Below, piece after piece: positions 26,352 to 35,156 of a DNA stretch of 64,000 bases. The notes under the pieces were generated by a model, which worked only from the letters and a program-made list of their open reading frames with translations, did not search any database and had not been told where the DNA came from. The DNA is from Gordonia paraffinivorans NBRC 108238. Lineage in GTDB: Bacteria; Actinomycetota; Actinomycetes; Mycobacteriales; Mycobacteriaceae. Position 1 is the first letter of the stretch. Each line of letters begins with the position of its first letter. The position numbers were made by a program, and so were the translations under genes. The DNA lies in assembly GCF_000344155.1 (NCBI RefSeq), contig NZ_BAOQ01000019.1:47353-111352 (forward strand), in the 5' to 3' direction.

Positions 26352-27026
26352 ATGATCAGAATCGCCAAGCGTGCGCTCGTGGCGGCAGTCGCCGCCGTCA
26401 TCCCGCTGGTGGCGTTCGCCCCGCCGGCAACTGCCGACGAGGTGACCTGGAAGGGGGTCACCTGGAACGGCTCGGTGAGACTCGAGGGCGGCAATCTCGT
26501 GGTCGACTCCGGAACGGCCCATTATGAGCCGCCGGTGGCGTCGCGTCGTCTCGGTACTGCGTTCCAGGCGACCTACATCGACCACGGATCAGGCCATCCG
26601 AAGCCCAGCGTCTACGTCGTCGAGAAAGAAACAACGGAGACTCCCTTCGCGGTCGCGTGGTTCGGTGTGGCGACCAATCCGCGTCCGGTGGACGCCACGC
26701 ATCCCGAACCCTGGGACGACTACATCGCGCAGCGCTACACCGCGACCATCAACGAGATCCCCTATGTGGATGTGGGTCGTAAGCCCGGGATTCACACGAT
26801 GCGGATCGGTCTGCGCGACGACGGCAAGGTCGATTATTGGCTGGATGGTTGCGTGACGAAGACCTTCGACGACTTCGGTCTCTCGTACCTCGGTGACATC
26901 TATCTGGAGGCCCGCCACGGGAGTGTCACGTTCACCGATTTCACGATGATCCCCTCGTACCGCACCCCGACGGAGGCCAAGAACTGCGGCGCCGACAACG
27001 CCTGGGGGTCGCTGGGTCTCTCCTGA
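26352..27026 (+). CDS. Secreted protein of unknown function
   Basis: A 224-residue protein with a Sec signal peptide (MIRIAKRALVAAVAAVIPLV, then AFAPPATADE; cleavage likely after ATA near residue 28). The mature part is rich in aromatic and beta-prone segments (TWKGVTWNGSVRLEGGNLVV, HTMRIGLRDDGKVDYWLDG, GSVTFTDFTMIPSY). This suggests a concanavalin/LamG-like beta sandwich, but I recognise no family. Two cysteines (DGCVTKT and KNCGADN) could form a disulfide outside the cell. GGGAGGA at 26341-26347 precedes the ATG. A broken partial copy lies just upstream. Confidence 0.75.
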   Translation: MIRIAKRALVAAVAAVIPLVAFAPPATADEVTWKGVTWNGSVRLEGGNLVVDSGTAHYEPPVASRRLGTAFQATYIDHGSGHPKPSVYVVEKETTETPFAVAWFGVATNPRPVDATHPEPWDDYIAQRYTATINEIPYVDVGRKPGIHTMRIGLRDDGKVDYWLDGCVTKTFDDFGLSYLGDIYLEARHGSVTFTDFTMIPSYRTPTEAKNCGADNAWGSLGLS

Positions 27027-27082
27027 GACCATCCTCGTGGTCACGAGCGACGGAGGCCGATGGTGCCGGTGGGGGATCGATA

Positions 27083-27152
27083 TCGCCCGCGACCTCGATC
27101 CGTGCCGGCGACCCCGGTCGACGTCGCCGCGCCGGGGTGATGTCGCGGGCGA
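27083..27152. terminator. Nested inverted repeats between convergent genes
   Basis: Outer 11-bp arms TCGCCCGCGAC (27083-27093) and GTCGCGGGCGA (27142-27152) enclose a 7-bp stem ACCCCGG/CCGGGGT (27111-27117, 27132-27138). It lies in the 204-bp gap between the secreted-protein gene and the substrate-binding-protein gene, which converge. It probably terminates both. Confidence 0.45.
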
Positions 27153-27230
27153 CAAGAGTTCGAGTCGGGGGCGCTCGGTCACCGGCCCTTCGCAGCTTGT
27201 CGTCTCGCTCCGCGTCCCTCGGCGCCACGT

Positions 27231-28214
27231 CTAGGCGATGAAGCCCTCTGCCTTCAGCCAGTCGTAGGCGACGTCGGCCGGGTCCTCGCCGTCGATGTCG
27301 ACGCGGCCGTTGAGCTCCTGCATGAGCTCGTCGGTGAGCTTCTTCGACACCGGCGCCAGCAACTCGGCGATCTCCGGTGACTTCTCGTTGAGACTCGAGC
27401 TGATGACCGCGCAGCCGCTGTAGGGCAGGAAGAACTTGCGGTCGTCCTCCAGCACCACCAGGTCGAGGTTCTTGATGCGGCCGTCGGTGGAGTAGACCAT
27501 GCCGAAGTTGCACGGTGCGCTGCGGGCGGTGGAGGTGTAGACGACGCCCGAATCCATGGTCGTCACATTGCCTTTCGGCACGCCGTCGGGGCTGCCGAGG
27601 GGGATGCCGTAGGCCTCGAGCATCGGCACCATGCCGTCGGCGCGGCTCAGGAATTCGTCGTTGATGCAGAACGTCCGTTCGGACACGGGCAGTTTCGCGA
27701 TGTCCGACATCGTCTTCACCCCGAGTCGCTGCGCGGTCGGAGACGACGCGGCGAACGCGTAGGTGTTGTTGAACGACGCGGGCTCGAGCCACTCCACGCC
27801 GTTGGCGCGGTCGGCGTCGCGGACGCGTCGCCACAGCTCGTCCGGGTCGGAGATCGTGTCGGTCTCGCCGAGATACGTCTGCCACGCCGTACCCGTGTAC
27901 TCCCACAGGATGTCGGCGTCGCCGTTGAGTTGCGCCTGACGCGACGACATCGAACCCGGTGCGTTGGTCAGGTCCTCGACCGCTGCTCCCGCCGCGGCGA
28001 GGTAGGTCGCGGTGATCTTGCCGAGCAGCACGGACTCGGTGAAGTTCTTCGAGGTGACGCGAACCTTGGTGTCCTCCAACGGAGTCGAGCCGTCGGCCAG
28101 GAAGGCCTCCCGGAACGCACCCGACGAGCTGACGAGCCCGCACGCGGCGAGGATCACCGCCAGCAGCGTCGTCAGTGCCACGGTCGCGGTCGATCTCCCG
28201 CGCCGCGCGATCAT
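27231..28214 (-). CDS. Glycine betaine/carnitine/choline ABC transporter substrate-binding lipoprotein
   Basis: A 327-residue OpuAC/ProX-type binding protein. Signal peptide ATVALTTLLAVILAACGLV has the lipobox Cys near residue 25, so it is anchored outside the membrane. The mature domain opens with VRVTSKNFTESVLLGKI, typical of the quaternary-ammonium-binding family, and has ILWEYTGTAWQTYLG and NFGMVYSTDGRIKNLDL. The start overlaps the permease stop by ATGA. It is the last gene of a four-gene operon (permease, ATPase, permease, binding protein) for compatible-solute uptake. Confidence 0.92.
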   Translation of the reverse strand: MIARRGRSTATVALTTLLAVILAACGLVSSSGAFREAFLADGSTPLEDTKVRVTSKNFTESVLLGKITATYLAAAGAAVEDLTNAPGSMSSRQAQLNGDADILWEYTGTAWQTYLGETDTISDPDELWRRVRDADRANGVEWLEPASFNNTYAFAASSPTAQRLGVKTMSDIAKLPVSERTFCINDEFLSRADGMVPMLEAYGIPLGSPDGVPKGNVTTMDSGVVYTSTARSAPCNFGMVYSTDGRIKNLDLVVLEDDRKFFLPYSGCAVISSSLNEKSPEIAELLAPVSKKLTDELMQELNGRVDIDGEDPADVAYDWLKAEGFIA

Positions 28215-29014
28215 GCGACACCTCGCGGCGTCGCGGCCAGTTCGACGAGGCGTCCGAGCCAGTCGATCGTCATCGCCAGCAGCGCGACGAGGATGGCGCC
28301 GGCGACGAGCAGCTTGGGCAGGAACAGGGTGATCCCGGTGGTGATGAGCGTGCCGAGGCTCGGGGCCCCGATGAAGGTGCTCAGCGTCGCGGTGCCGACG
28401 AGGATCACGAGCGCGGTGCGCACGCCGTTGAGGATGACCGGGACGGCCAGCGGCAACTCGACCTGGAGAAGCGTTCGGAAACCGGAGAAGCCGATGCCGC
28501 GCGCCGCCTCGACCGTGCGCTGGTCGACCTGCCGCAACCCGACGATCGTGTTCTGGAGGATCGGCAGCACCGCGTACACGACGAGGCCGACCACCGCGGT
28601 GTTGAACCCGGTGCCGAGCCAGAACGTGAAGAGCACCAGCAGGCCGATGGCCGGTGCGGCTTGCCCGATGTTGGCGATGTTCACCGCGATCGGGTTGAGC
28701 CACCGCAGGGACGGGCGCGTGAGCGCGATCCCGAGCGGGATGGCGATACACACCACGATCACCGTCGCGACCAGGGTCAGCCGGATGTGGTCGAGGATCG
28801 TCGATCTCAGCGCCGGCCAGGCCATCGACGCGCTCTCGGTCGCCGTGAAATCGGTGTTCTGATACCAGATCACGAAACCGACGCCCACGACGAGGATGAC
28901 CAGGGGCTCGAACCAGACGTCGATCGGCACCTTGGCGAGTCGGCGCCGGAAGCCGCTGCGGGCAGGTGCCGCCGACGCGGTGGTCTCGCCGGCCCCGGTG
29001 GCGAGGGAGGTCAT
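28211..29014 (-). CDS. Glycine betaine/choline ABC transporter permease
   Basis: A 267-residue inner-membrane permease with about six hydrophobic helices (FEPLVILVVGVGFVIWY, IRLTLVATVIVVCIAIPLGI, IGLLVLFTFWLGTG and others) and the EAA-type loop VEAARGIGFSGFRTLLQVEL that contacts the ATPase. It has ATGA overlaps with both neighbours, so it is translationally coupled in the OpuC/ProU-like operon. It pairs with the permease at 30315-31001 to form the channel. Confidence 0.92.
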   Translation of the reverse strand: MTSLATGAGETTASAAPARSGFRRRLAKVPIDVWFEPLVILVVGVGFVIWYQNTDFTATESASMAWPALRSTILDHIRLTLVATVIVVCIAIPLGIALTRPSLRWLNPIAVNIANIGQAAPAIGLLVLFTFWLGTGFNTAVVGLVVYAVLPILQNTIVGLRQVDQRTVEAARGIGFSGFRTLLQVELPLAVPVILNGVRTALVILVGTATLSTFIGAPSLGTLITTGITLFLPKLLVAGAILVALLAMTIDWLGRLVELAATPRGVA

Positions 29015-30318
29015 CGCGGCCCCGTCTCGTCGGCCGGCTCGTCGTCGGCTGCGACTACCGGCGTCTCGACCGGCGCCGTGCCCTCGGTGTGCTCGACATA
29101 TCCGACGGTGTCGTCGTCGCGGACATCGGCGAGCTGGCCGCGGATCTTCTCCATCACCGAGGCGATGGTCAACGCGCCGACCACCGCGCCGTGCCCGTCG
29201 GTGACGAGGACGCCGCCCTGACTGGTGGCGAGCATCGAGTCGAGCGCGTCGTTGAGGGTCGACGACTGGGCCACGACGGGCAGTCGCGGGTCGAGGTAGT
29301 CCGACACCTCGGGCTTGGTCGAGACCTCGTCGATGGTCGGCCACGACCGCGGGCGGCCGTGCGCGTCGACGACGACCAGCCAGTCCTCGCCGGCGGCCTT
29401 CGTGCGTGCGATGACCGAGCCGGACGCCTCGCCGACGCGCGCGGTGACCACCGGCTTGATCTCGACGTCGCGGACCCGGGTCAGCGTCAGATGCGCCAGC
29501 GTCGCCCCGGAACCGACGAACTCCTCGACGAACGGCGTGGCCGGGTTGGCGAGGATCTCCTCCGGCGGCGCGTACTGCTCGACGTGTCCGCCCGCGGAGA
29601 GGATGAGGACCTTGTCGCCGAGCTTGGTGGCCTCCTCGAAGTCGTGGGTGACGATGACGATCGTCTTGCCGAGCTCCTGCTGGATCGCGATCAGCTTGTC
29701 CTGTAGGCGGGCCCGGGTGATCGGGTCGACCGCGCCGAAGGGTTCGTCCATCAGCAGCACCGGCGGGTCGGCGGCCAGCGCGCGGGCGACACCCACACGC
29801 TGCTGCTGGCCGCCGGACATGTCCTTGGGTAGCCGGTCGGCGAAGACCGCGGGGTCGAGACCGACCAGGTCGAGTAGGTATTCGGTGCGTTGGTCGATGC
29901 GCTTCTTGTCCCACTTGAGCATTCGCGGGACCGCGCCGATGTTCTTGCGCACCGACCAGTGCGGGAACAGTCCGCCGGACTGGATGACGTAGCCGATCGA
30001 CTGGCGGAGCCTGTCGGGGTTCTCCTCGGTCACGTCCCGGCCGCCGATGTAGATCCGGCCCTCGGTGGGCTCGATCAGCCGGTTGATCATCTTGAGCGTG
30101 GTGGTCTTGCCACAGCCGGACGGTCCGACGAAGGCGACGATGTCGCCGGCCTCGATCTCGAGATCGAGCTTCGCGACGGCGGGCTTCGGTTGGCCCCGGT
30201 AGCGCTTGACGACTCCGTCGAGCCGGATCGACTCGCCTGTCACGACCCGGTCGGAACGCTGCGAGGATGCCTGGGCGGTCGTCGTTTTCGACGTCGGGGC
30301 AGTGGTGGAGTCCGTCAT
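29011..30318 (-). CDS. Glycine betaine/choline ABC transporter ATP-binding protein with CBS domains
   Basis: A 435-residue ATPase of the OpuCA/ProV type. Walker A is GPSGCGKTTT, signature MSGGQQQRVGVARAL, Walker B VLLMDEPFGAVD, and the H-loop VTHDFEEA. After residue 280 there are two CBS-like segments (the second is LPVVAQSSTLNDALDSML then GVLVTDGHGAVVGALTIASV), which in this family sense ionic strength. A disordered acidic tail ends it. A Ser/Thr-rich N-terminal 30 residues precede the domain. ATGA overlaps link it to both permeases. Confidence 0.93.
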   Translation of the reverse strand: MTDSTTAPTSKTTTAQASSQRSDRVVTGESIRLDGVVKRYRGQPKPAVAKLDLEIEAGDIVAFVGPSGCGKTTTLKMINRLIEPTEGRIYIGGRDVTEENPDRLRQSIGYVIQSGGLFPHWSVRKNIGAVPRMLKWDKKRIDQRTEYLLDLVGLDPAVFADRLPKDMSGGQQQRVGVARALAADPPVLLMDEPFGAVDPITRARLQDKLIAIQQELGKTIVIVTHDFEEATKLGDKVLILSAGGHVEQYAPPEEILANPATPFVEEFVGSGATLAHLTLTRVRDVEIKPVVTARVGEASGSVIARTKAAGEDWLVVVDAHGRPRSWPTIDEVSTKPEVSDYLDPRLPVVAQSSTLNDALDSMLATSQGGVLVTDGHGAVVGALTIASVMEKIRGQLADVRDDDTVGYVEHTEGTAPVETPVVAADDEPADETGPR

Positions 30319-31001
30319 GAGAGTCCCTTGGAGATGGTGAGCCGGCCGAGCAGTACCAGGAGGGCGTCGAAGACGAGCGCGATGATGACGATGAGAATGG
30401 TTCCGGTGAGCGCGGATTCGAGTGCGTTGGCGCCGCCGAGGCGGGCGAGGCCGTTGAAGATCAGCGATCCCAGGCCGGGTCCGAGGACGTAGGCGACGAT
30501 CGCGGCCACACCGACGATCATCTGCGTGGACACGCGGATCCCGGTGAGGATCACCGGCCACGCGATGGGCAGTTCGACGGTGAGCAGGATGCGCCAGCGC
30601 GGAAGTCCGATCCCCCGTGCGGATTCGACCACCGCCGGCGGCACCGAGCGCAGGCCGACCACCGCGTTGCCGATGACCGGCAGCATCGCGAAGAACGCGA
30701 GCATGAGAAACGACGGGGTGACCCCGAGCCCGAACGGGACGATCAGCAACGCGAGCAGGGCCAGCGACGGAATCGTCAGTGCCACACGACTCGACGTCAG
30801 CGTCAGCGCGCTCACCAGCGGAAGCCGGTACACCAGCGCCGCGATCACGATGGCGGCGAGGGTGCCGACGAGCACGGTCTGAAACGACAGCGAGGCATGC
30901 TGATACGTCAAGAACGTGAGGGAACGAGCGTTGTTCCCGATGTAGTCCCACAGCTGCACGATCGTTTCCCATCCCCAGGTGGCATATCCGACATTACGCA
31001 T
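30315..31001 (-). CDS. Glycine betaine/choline ABC transporter permease (first gene of operon)
   Basis: A 228-residue permease with five to six membrane helices (TVLVGTLAAIVIAALVY, VALTIPSLALLALLIVPFG, LTGTILIVIIALVFDALLVL) and the EAA loop VESARGIGLPRWRILLTVEL. It starts the four-gene operon and overlaps the ATPase start by ATGA. It is divergent from the VKOR gene, with 145 bp between them for both promoters. Osmotic induction is expected for the family but not visible in sequence. Confidence 0.9.
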   Translation of the reverse strand: MRNVGYATWGWETIVQLWDYIGNNARSLTFLTYQHASLSFQTVLVGTLAAIVIAALVYRLPLVSALTLTSSRVALTIPSLALLALLIVPFGLGVTPSFLMLAFFAMLPVIGNAVVGLRSVPPAVVESARGIGLPRWRILLTVELPIAWPVILTGIRVSTQMIVGVAAIVAYVLGPGLGSLIFNGLARLGGANALESALTGTILIVIIALVFDALLVLLGRLTISKGLS

Positions 31002-31146
31002 CGGCGAGTAGGGGAGGGCACATTTCGGCGCGGGCGTGTGTCATTTCGCTCATGCCGGGTCCATCGGTTGCGCGATCCGCGGAGTCGGCACGATTCGGCA
31101 CCCACCGGCCGCCTGCGACGACCGCGAACGGTGTCATCCTGGATGG

Positions 31147-31806
31147 GTGAGCGAGACCGTCACCGACCACGAGAACACCGGCCCCGGCGCAGAGCCCGAC
31201 GATCGGGCGCTGCTCGCCGAAGCGGTCCGGTCCTGGACCCGGATCGTCGCCTGGGTGCTGACCGTCGGCGGCCTGATCGCGTTCATCGCGTCGTTCACGC
31301 TCACCGTGGAGAAGATCGAGCTCTTCAAGAACCCCGACTACATTCCGTCGTGCAACTTCAGTCCCGTGCTCAGCTGCGGGTCGGTCATGGCGACGCCGCA
31401 GGCAGGGGTGTTCGGGTTCCCCAACCCGCTGCTGGGCATCGCCGGGTTCGCGGTGGTGATCACCACCGGCGTCGCGATCCTCGCCGGCGCACGCCTCGCC
31501 GGCTGGTACTGGGCCGGATTGCAGATCGGCGTCACGTTGGCGATGGCGTTCGTGTGCTGGCTGATCTACACCAGCCTCTACACGATCGGCGCGCTCTGCC
31601 CCTATTGCATGGTCGTGTGGGCGATGACCCTGCCGATCTTCGTCTTCGTCAGCGTTCGCAACCTCCACGCGAGCGGTCTCACCTCGCGGTCCGGGCTCGC
31701 GCTCGCGGTGGCCCGCAGTCATGCCCTCGTCCTCGTCGGCGTCGTCGCGGTCGTCATCGTCCTCATCGCGGTGCGGTTCTGGGACTACTGGTCGAGCCTG
31801 TACTGA
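31147..31806 (+). CDS. Vitamin K epoxide reductase (VKOR) family membrane protein
   Basis: A 219-residue protein with four to five membrane helices. The VKOR active-site pair is ALCPYCMVVW (CPYC) and the loop cysteines are in PSCNFSPVLSCGSVMAT. In actinobacteria VKOR re-oxidises DsbA-like enzymes outside the membrane using menaquinone, so it supports disulfide formation in exported proteins. The GTG at 31147 gives a short cytosolic acidic N-terminus. No dsbA gene is adjacent, unlike in some relatives where they are paired or fused. Confidence 0.92.
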   Translation: MSETVTDHENTGPGAEPDDRALLAEAVRSWTRIVAWVLTVGGLIAFIASFTLTVEKIELFKNPDYIPSCNFSPVLSCGSVMATPQAGVFGFPNPLLGIAGFAVVITTGVAILAGARLAGWYWAGLQIGVTLAMAFVCWLIYTSLYTIGALCPYCMVVWAMTLPIFVFVSVRNLHASGLTSRSGLALAVARSHALVLVGVVAVVIVLIAVRFWDYWSSLY

Positions 31807-31859
31807 GCGCGCGCCGCGGGTTCGTGGCGCATTATTCGTGATTCCGGCGCGTCCCGTCC

Positions 31860-31865
31860 TAGGCT
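31860..31865 (+). promoter_or_regulatory. -10 box of a probable leaderless TetR transcript
   Basis: TAGGCT at 31860-31865 fits TANNNT and lies 6 nt before the ATG at 31872, with no Shine-Dalgarno sequence between. Confidence 0.5.
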
Positions 31866-31871
31866 GGGCGA

Positions 31872-32579
31872 ATGACGATCGGACGTCCGACGGAGGGATC
31901 GGCCGAGGTACAGCGCGCGCCTCGGGCCCGCATGACCGGCGCCCAGCGGCGGTTGCAGCTGATCGAGGTGGCCCGCGGGCTCTTCGCCGAGCGCGGGTTC
32001 GAGGGAACCTCCATCGAGGAGATCGCCCAGCGCGCGGGGGTGTCCAAGCCGATCGTCTACGAGCACTTCGGCGGCAAGGAAGGCCTCTACGCGGTCGTCG
32101 TCGACCGCGAGATGGAGACCCTCCTGGAGATGATCACCGCCTCGCTGACCAGGAACCGCTCGCTGTACCGCATCCAGCAGGTGGCCCTCGCGCTGCTGAC
32201 CTACATGGAGGAGCGCACCGACGGCTTCCGCATCCTCGTTCGCGGCGCATCCACCGCGTCGAGCAACGAGAACGCCACCTACTCGAGTCTGCTCAACGAC
32301 GCCGTGAGCCAGGTCGAGCACATCCTGGCCGGCGACTTCGAACGGCGCGGCTTCGACCCGGCGCTCGCGCCGCTGTACGCGCAGGCGCTCGTCGGCATGG
32401 TGTCGGTGACCGCGCAGTGGTGGCTCGACGTCCGCGAGCCGTCCAAGGAGGTCGTGGCCGCCCACCTGGTCAACCTGTGCTGGAACGGACTGACCAGGCT
32501 GGATCCCGACCCGAGGCTCGTCGGCCCGGATTACGTCGACCCGGTGGAGCGGACCACCGCGGACGACGCCGACCGGTAG
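31872..32579 (+). CDS. TetR-family transcriptional regulator (Rv1019-like position)
   Basis: A 235-residue TetR regulator. The helix-turn-helix is at about residues 25-70 (LIEVARGLFAERGFEGTSIE, EIAQRAGVSKPIVYEHFGGK). The C-terminal ligand domain includes RILVRGASTASSNENATYSS. By relative position upstream of mfd and downstream of glmU it corresponds to M. tuberculosis Rv1019, but here nine genes lie between it and mfd. Its mRNA appears leaderless. Target and ligand are unknown. Confidence 0.88.
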   Translation: MTIGRPTEGSAEVQRAPRARMTGAQRRLQLIEVARGLFAERGFEGTSIEEIAQRAGVSKPIVYEHFGGKEGLYAVVVDREMETLLEMITASLTRNRSLYRIQQVALALLTYMEERTDGFRILVRGASTASSNENATYSSLLNDAVSQVEHILAGDFERRGFDPALAPLYAQALVGMVSVTAQWWLDVREPSKEVVAAHLVNLCWNGLTRLDPDPRLVGPDYVDPVERTTADDADR

Positions 32580-32619
32580 CCCGAACGGCGCGGTCCGGGC
32601 TTGCGCCGCGGGGGCGGGC

Positions 32620-33408
32620 TCAGCTCAACACCAGGCTCCGCTTGGACAGTCCCATCCAGAACCCGTCGATGACCTGATCGGGGCGTTGTTCGGCGTCGTC
32701 GGAGGCGCCGAGTGCGACGAACAGCGGCGCGAAGTGCTCGACCGTGGGATGGGCGAAGGGCATGCCGGGTGCGGTCTCTGGGAACCTGACGAGCGATTCC
32801 ACGTCCCCGGCCTCGAGTCGTTCCCGCGCCCAGGCGTCGAACTCCGCCGACCAGCCCGGGGGAGTGGCCTCGGGACGCCAGTCCCGCAGGAACGGCAGGC
32901 CGTGCGTGGTGAAGCCGGAGCCGATGATCAGCACGCCCTCGTCGCGCAGCGGGCGCAGGCGCCGACCGAGCTCGAGTAGGCGCTCGGGGTCGAGTGTGGG
33001 CAGCGAGATCTGCAGCACGGGCACGTCGGCGTCGGGGTACATGACCGTCAGGGGCACGTAGGCGCCGTGGTCGAGGCGGCGCCGCGGATCGTGGGCGATC
33101 GGCTCGCCGTCGGGCATCAGGGCCGCCACGCGTCGCGCGAGGTCGGGGGCGCCGGGCGAGGGGTAGAGGACCCGGTAGTACTTCTCGGGGAAGCCGCCGA
33201 AGTCGTAGGTGAGCGGCGTCTGCGAGTCGGTGGAGCCGATCGTCAGGGGAGCGGCCTCCCAGTGTGCGGAGACGACGAGGATCGCGGTCGGCCTCGCCAG
33301 GGTGCCGGCGAGAGTCTGCAGCTGGCCGACCCAGGTCGGGTCGTCCACCAGGGGCGGAGCCCCGTGGGAGAGGAACAGCGCGGGTTGGCGCGTCGGGATG
33401 CTGGTCAT
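32620..33408 (-). CDS. DODA-type (class III) extradiol ring-cleavage dioxygenase family protein
   Basis: A 262-residue LigB-superfamily protein of the YgiD/DODA branch, which opens catechol-like rings with a divalent metal. The first metal His is in ALFLSHGAPPLVDDP. A second is in VVSAHWEAAPLTI, and the distal catalytic His lie in RLDHGAYVPLTVMYPDADVP and GSGFTTHGLPF. The length is typical (about 260). It converges on the TetR gene with 40 bp between stops. The natural substrate is not indicated by its neighbours. Confidence 0.9.
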   Translation of the reverse strand: MTSIPTRQPALFLSHGAPPLVDDPTWVGQLQTLAGTLARPTAILVVSAHWEAAPLTIGSTDSQTPLTYDFGGFPEKYYRVLYPSPGAPDLARRVAALMPDGEPIAHDPRRRLDHGAYVPLTVMYPDADVPVLQISLPTLDPERLLELGRRLRPLRDEGVLIIGSGFTTHGLPFLRDWRPEATPPGWSAEFDAWARERLEAGDVESLVRFPETAPGMPFAHPTVEHFAPLFVALGASDDAEQRPDQVIDGFWMGLSKRSLVLS

Positions 33409-33565
33409 GCCCGATTCTAACCGGACTGCGGTCCGTTTTGTTCCGGTCGGGTCTCCGCGCCGGACCGTCGGGCGGGTGTGGCCGAAGCGCCGCGACCTGC
33501 GCCCGATACCGTTTCGACAAACGCTGCACGAGCGCGGAGCGGCGGAGAACGGAGGAACTGACCGC

Positions 33566-35149
33566 GTGGAGACGATCGCCATCTACCTCGTCGTCATCTT
33601 CGGATGCGGGTTCCTCGCGCGCCTGATCAAACTGCCCACCCTCGTCGGCTACCTGGCGGCCGGCTTCATCCTGCACGCGCCCGGCATCGAGGAGCTGCCG
33701 ATCATCGACGCCTTCGCCGAACTGGGCGTGACGATCCTGCTGTTCACCATCGGCCTCAAGCTCGACGTGCGGATGCTGTTCCGGCGCGAGGTGTTCCTCA
33801 CCACCGCGGTCAACCTGCTGGTGATCCTCGGTCTCACCACCGGATTCCTCGGGCTCCTCGCCGCGATCGGCTTCGGCACGATCGCCGGGGAGGGCTGGAA
33901 GACGTTGGCGCTCCTCGGTTTCGCGCTGTCGTTCTCCAGCACGGTGTTCGTGGTGCAGGTCCTCGACGAGCGCTCCGAATCGCATTCGCTCTACGGGCGC
34001 ATCGCGATCGGCATCCTCGTGCTGCAGGACGTCGTCGCGGTCGGTTACCTGACCGCCATGCGCGGCGAGCCGCCGAGCCTCTGGGCGTTCGCGCTCATCC
34101 TGCTGATCCCCGGCGCCTGGATCGTCCAGAAACTCTGGAATCGCCTCGGGCACGGCGAACTCCAGGCGCTGTTCGGCGTCACGATGGCGTTCGTCCCCGG
34201 CTACTGGCTGTTCGAGACGGTCGGCATCAAGGGCGACTTCGGGGCGATGATCGTCGGCCTGCTCCTGGCATCCCACCCGCGGGCGGCCGAGTTGTCGCGC
34301 ACCCTCTTCGGGTTGCGCGAACTGTTGCTGGTCGGATTCTTCGTCTCGATCGGCCTGCACGTCACCCCGACCTTCGAGACCGTCGCGCTCGGCCTGATCC
34401 TGGTCGTCCTGCTCCCGATCGAGGCGGCGCTGTTCACCTTCCTGCTGGCGATGTTCGGGTTGCGCAGGCGCACCTCGATCCTCGCCGGTCTCGCCCTGGC
34501 GAACTTCTCCGAGTTCGGTCTCATCGTGATCTCCACCGGTGTCGACGCCGACCTCGTCGGCGAGGACTGGCTCGTGGTGATCTCGGTCGCGGTGGCGGCG
34601 AGCTTCGTGGTGTCCACTCTCGTCAACCGGCGCGGTTCCCGCTGGGTCGCGCGCCTGTCGGCGTTCGTGCCCACCACGGCCGCCGCCCGCGCCCACCCCG
34701 ACGACGCGCCGATCGACCTCTCGGAGGCACGCGCGATGGTCCTCGGCCTGGGCCGGGTCGGCAGTTCTGCGTACCGGCGCCTGGTCGACGAGTACGGCCT
34801 CGAGGTCATCGGGGTGGAGAACGACCCGATCAAGGTCGCCGACCTCCGTGAACGGGGCTTCGACGTCATCGAGGCCGACGCCACCGAGACCGACTTCTGG
34901 GAACGCTGCGTCGGTGTCGACGGGCTGGAGCTGCTGGTGCTCGCGATGCCCTTCCACGGCTCCAATCTGATCGCGCTCGACCGGCTCGAGCGGCGACAGT
35001 TCGACGGGTCGGTCGCCGTCGTCGCGCAGTACGACGACGAGCGCGAGGAACTCCTGCGGCGGGGCGCCGATGTGGCGTTCCACATCTACGAGGGCACCGG
35101 GGTCGGTTTGGCCGACGCCGCAGCCGAGGTTGCCGGACTCCAGCGGTGA
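33566..35149 (+). CDS. Cation:proton antiporter (CPA2/KefB-like) with C-terminal TrkA-N domain
   Basis: A 527-residue membrane transporter. Residues 1-370 hold about 12 helices of the Na+/H+-exchanger fold (YLAAGFILHAPGIEELPI, ELGVTILLFTIGLKLD, GFALSFSSTVFVVQVLDERS, NFSEFGLIVISTG). From about residue 390 a TrkA-N/RCK nucleotide-binding domain follows (AMVLGLGRVGSSAYRRLVDE, VIGVENDPIKVADLRERG). KefB/C-type systems release K+ or exchange Na+ for protons under ligand control. No glutathione-binding KefG partner is present, as expected in actinobacteria. The GTG at 33566 has GGAGG at 33551-33555. Confidence 0.9.
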   Translation: METIAIYLVVIFGCGFLARLIKLPTLVGYLAAGFILHAPGIEELPIIDAFAELGVTILLFTIGLKLDVRMLFRREVFLTTAVNLLVILGLTTGFLGLLAAIGFGTIAGEGWKTLALLGFALSFSSTVFVVQVLDERSESHSLYGRIAIGILVLQDVVAVGYLTAMRGEPPSLWAFALILLIPGAWIVQKLWNRLGHGELQALFGVTMAFVPGYWLFETVGIKGDFGAMIVGLLLASHPRAAELSRTLFGLRELLLVGFFVSIGLHVTPTFETVALGLILVVLLPIEAALFTFLLAMFGLRRRTSILAGLALANFSEFGLIVISTGVDADLVGEDWLVVISVAVAASFVVSTLVNRRGSRWVARLSAFVPTTAAARAHPDDAPIDLSEARAMVLGLGRVGSSAYRRLVDEYGLEVIGVENDPIKVADLRERGFDVIEADATETDFWERCVGVDGLELLVLAMPFHGSNLIALDRLERRQFDGSVAVVAQYDDEREELLRRGADVAFHIYEGTGVGLADAAAEVAGLQR

Positions 35150-35156
35150 GCCGGCC

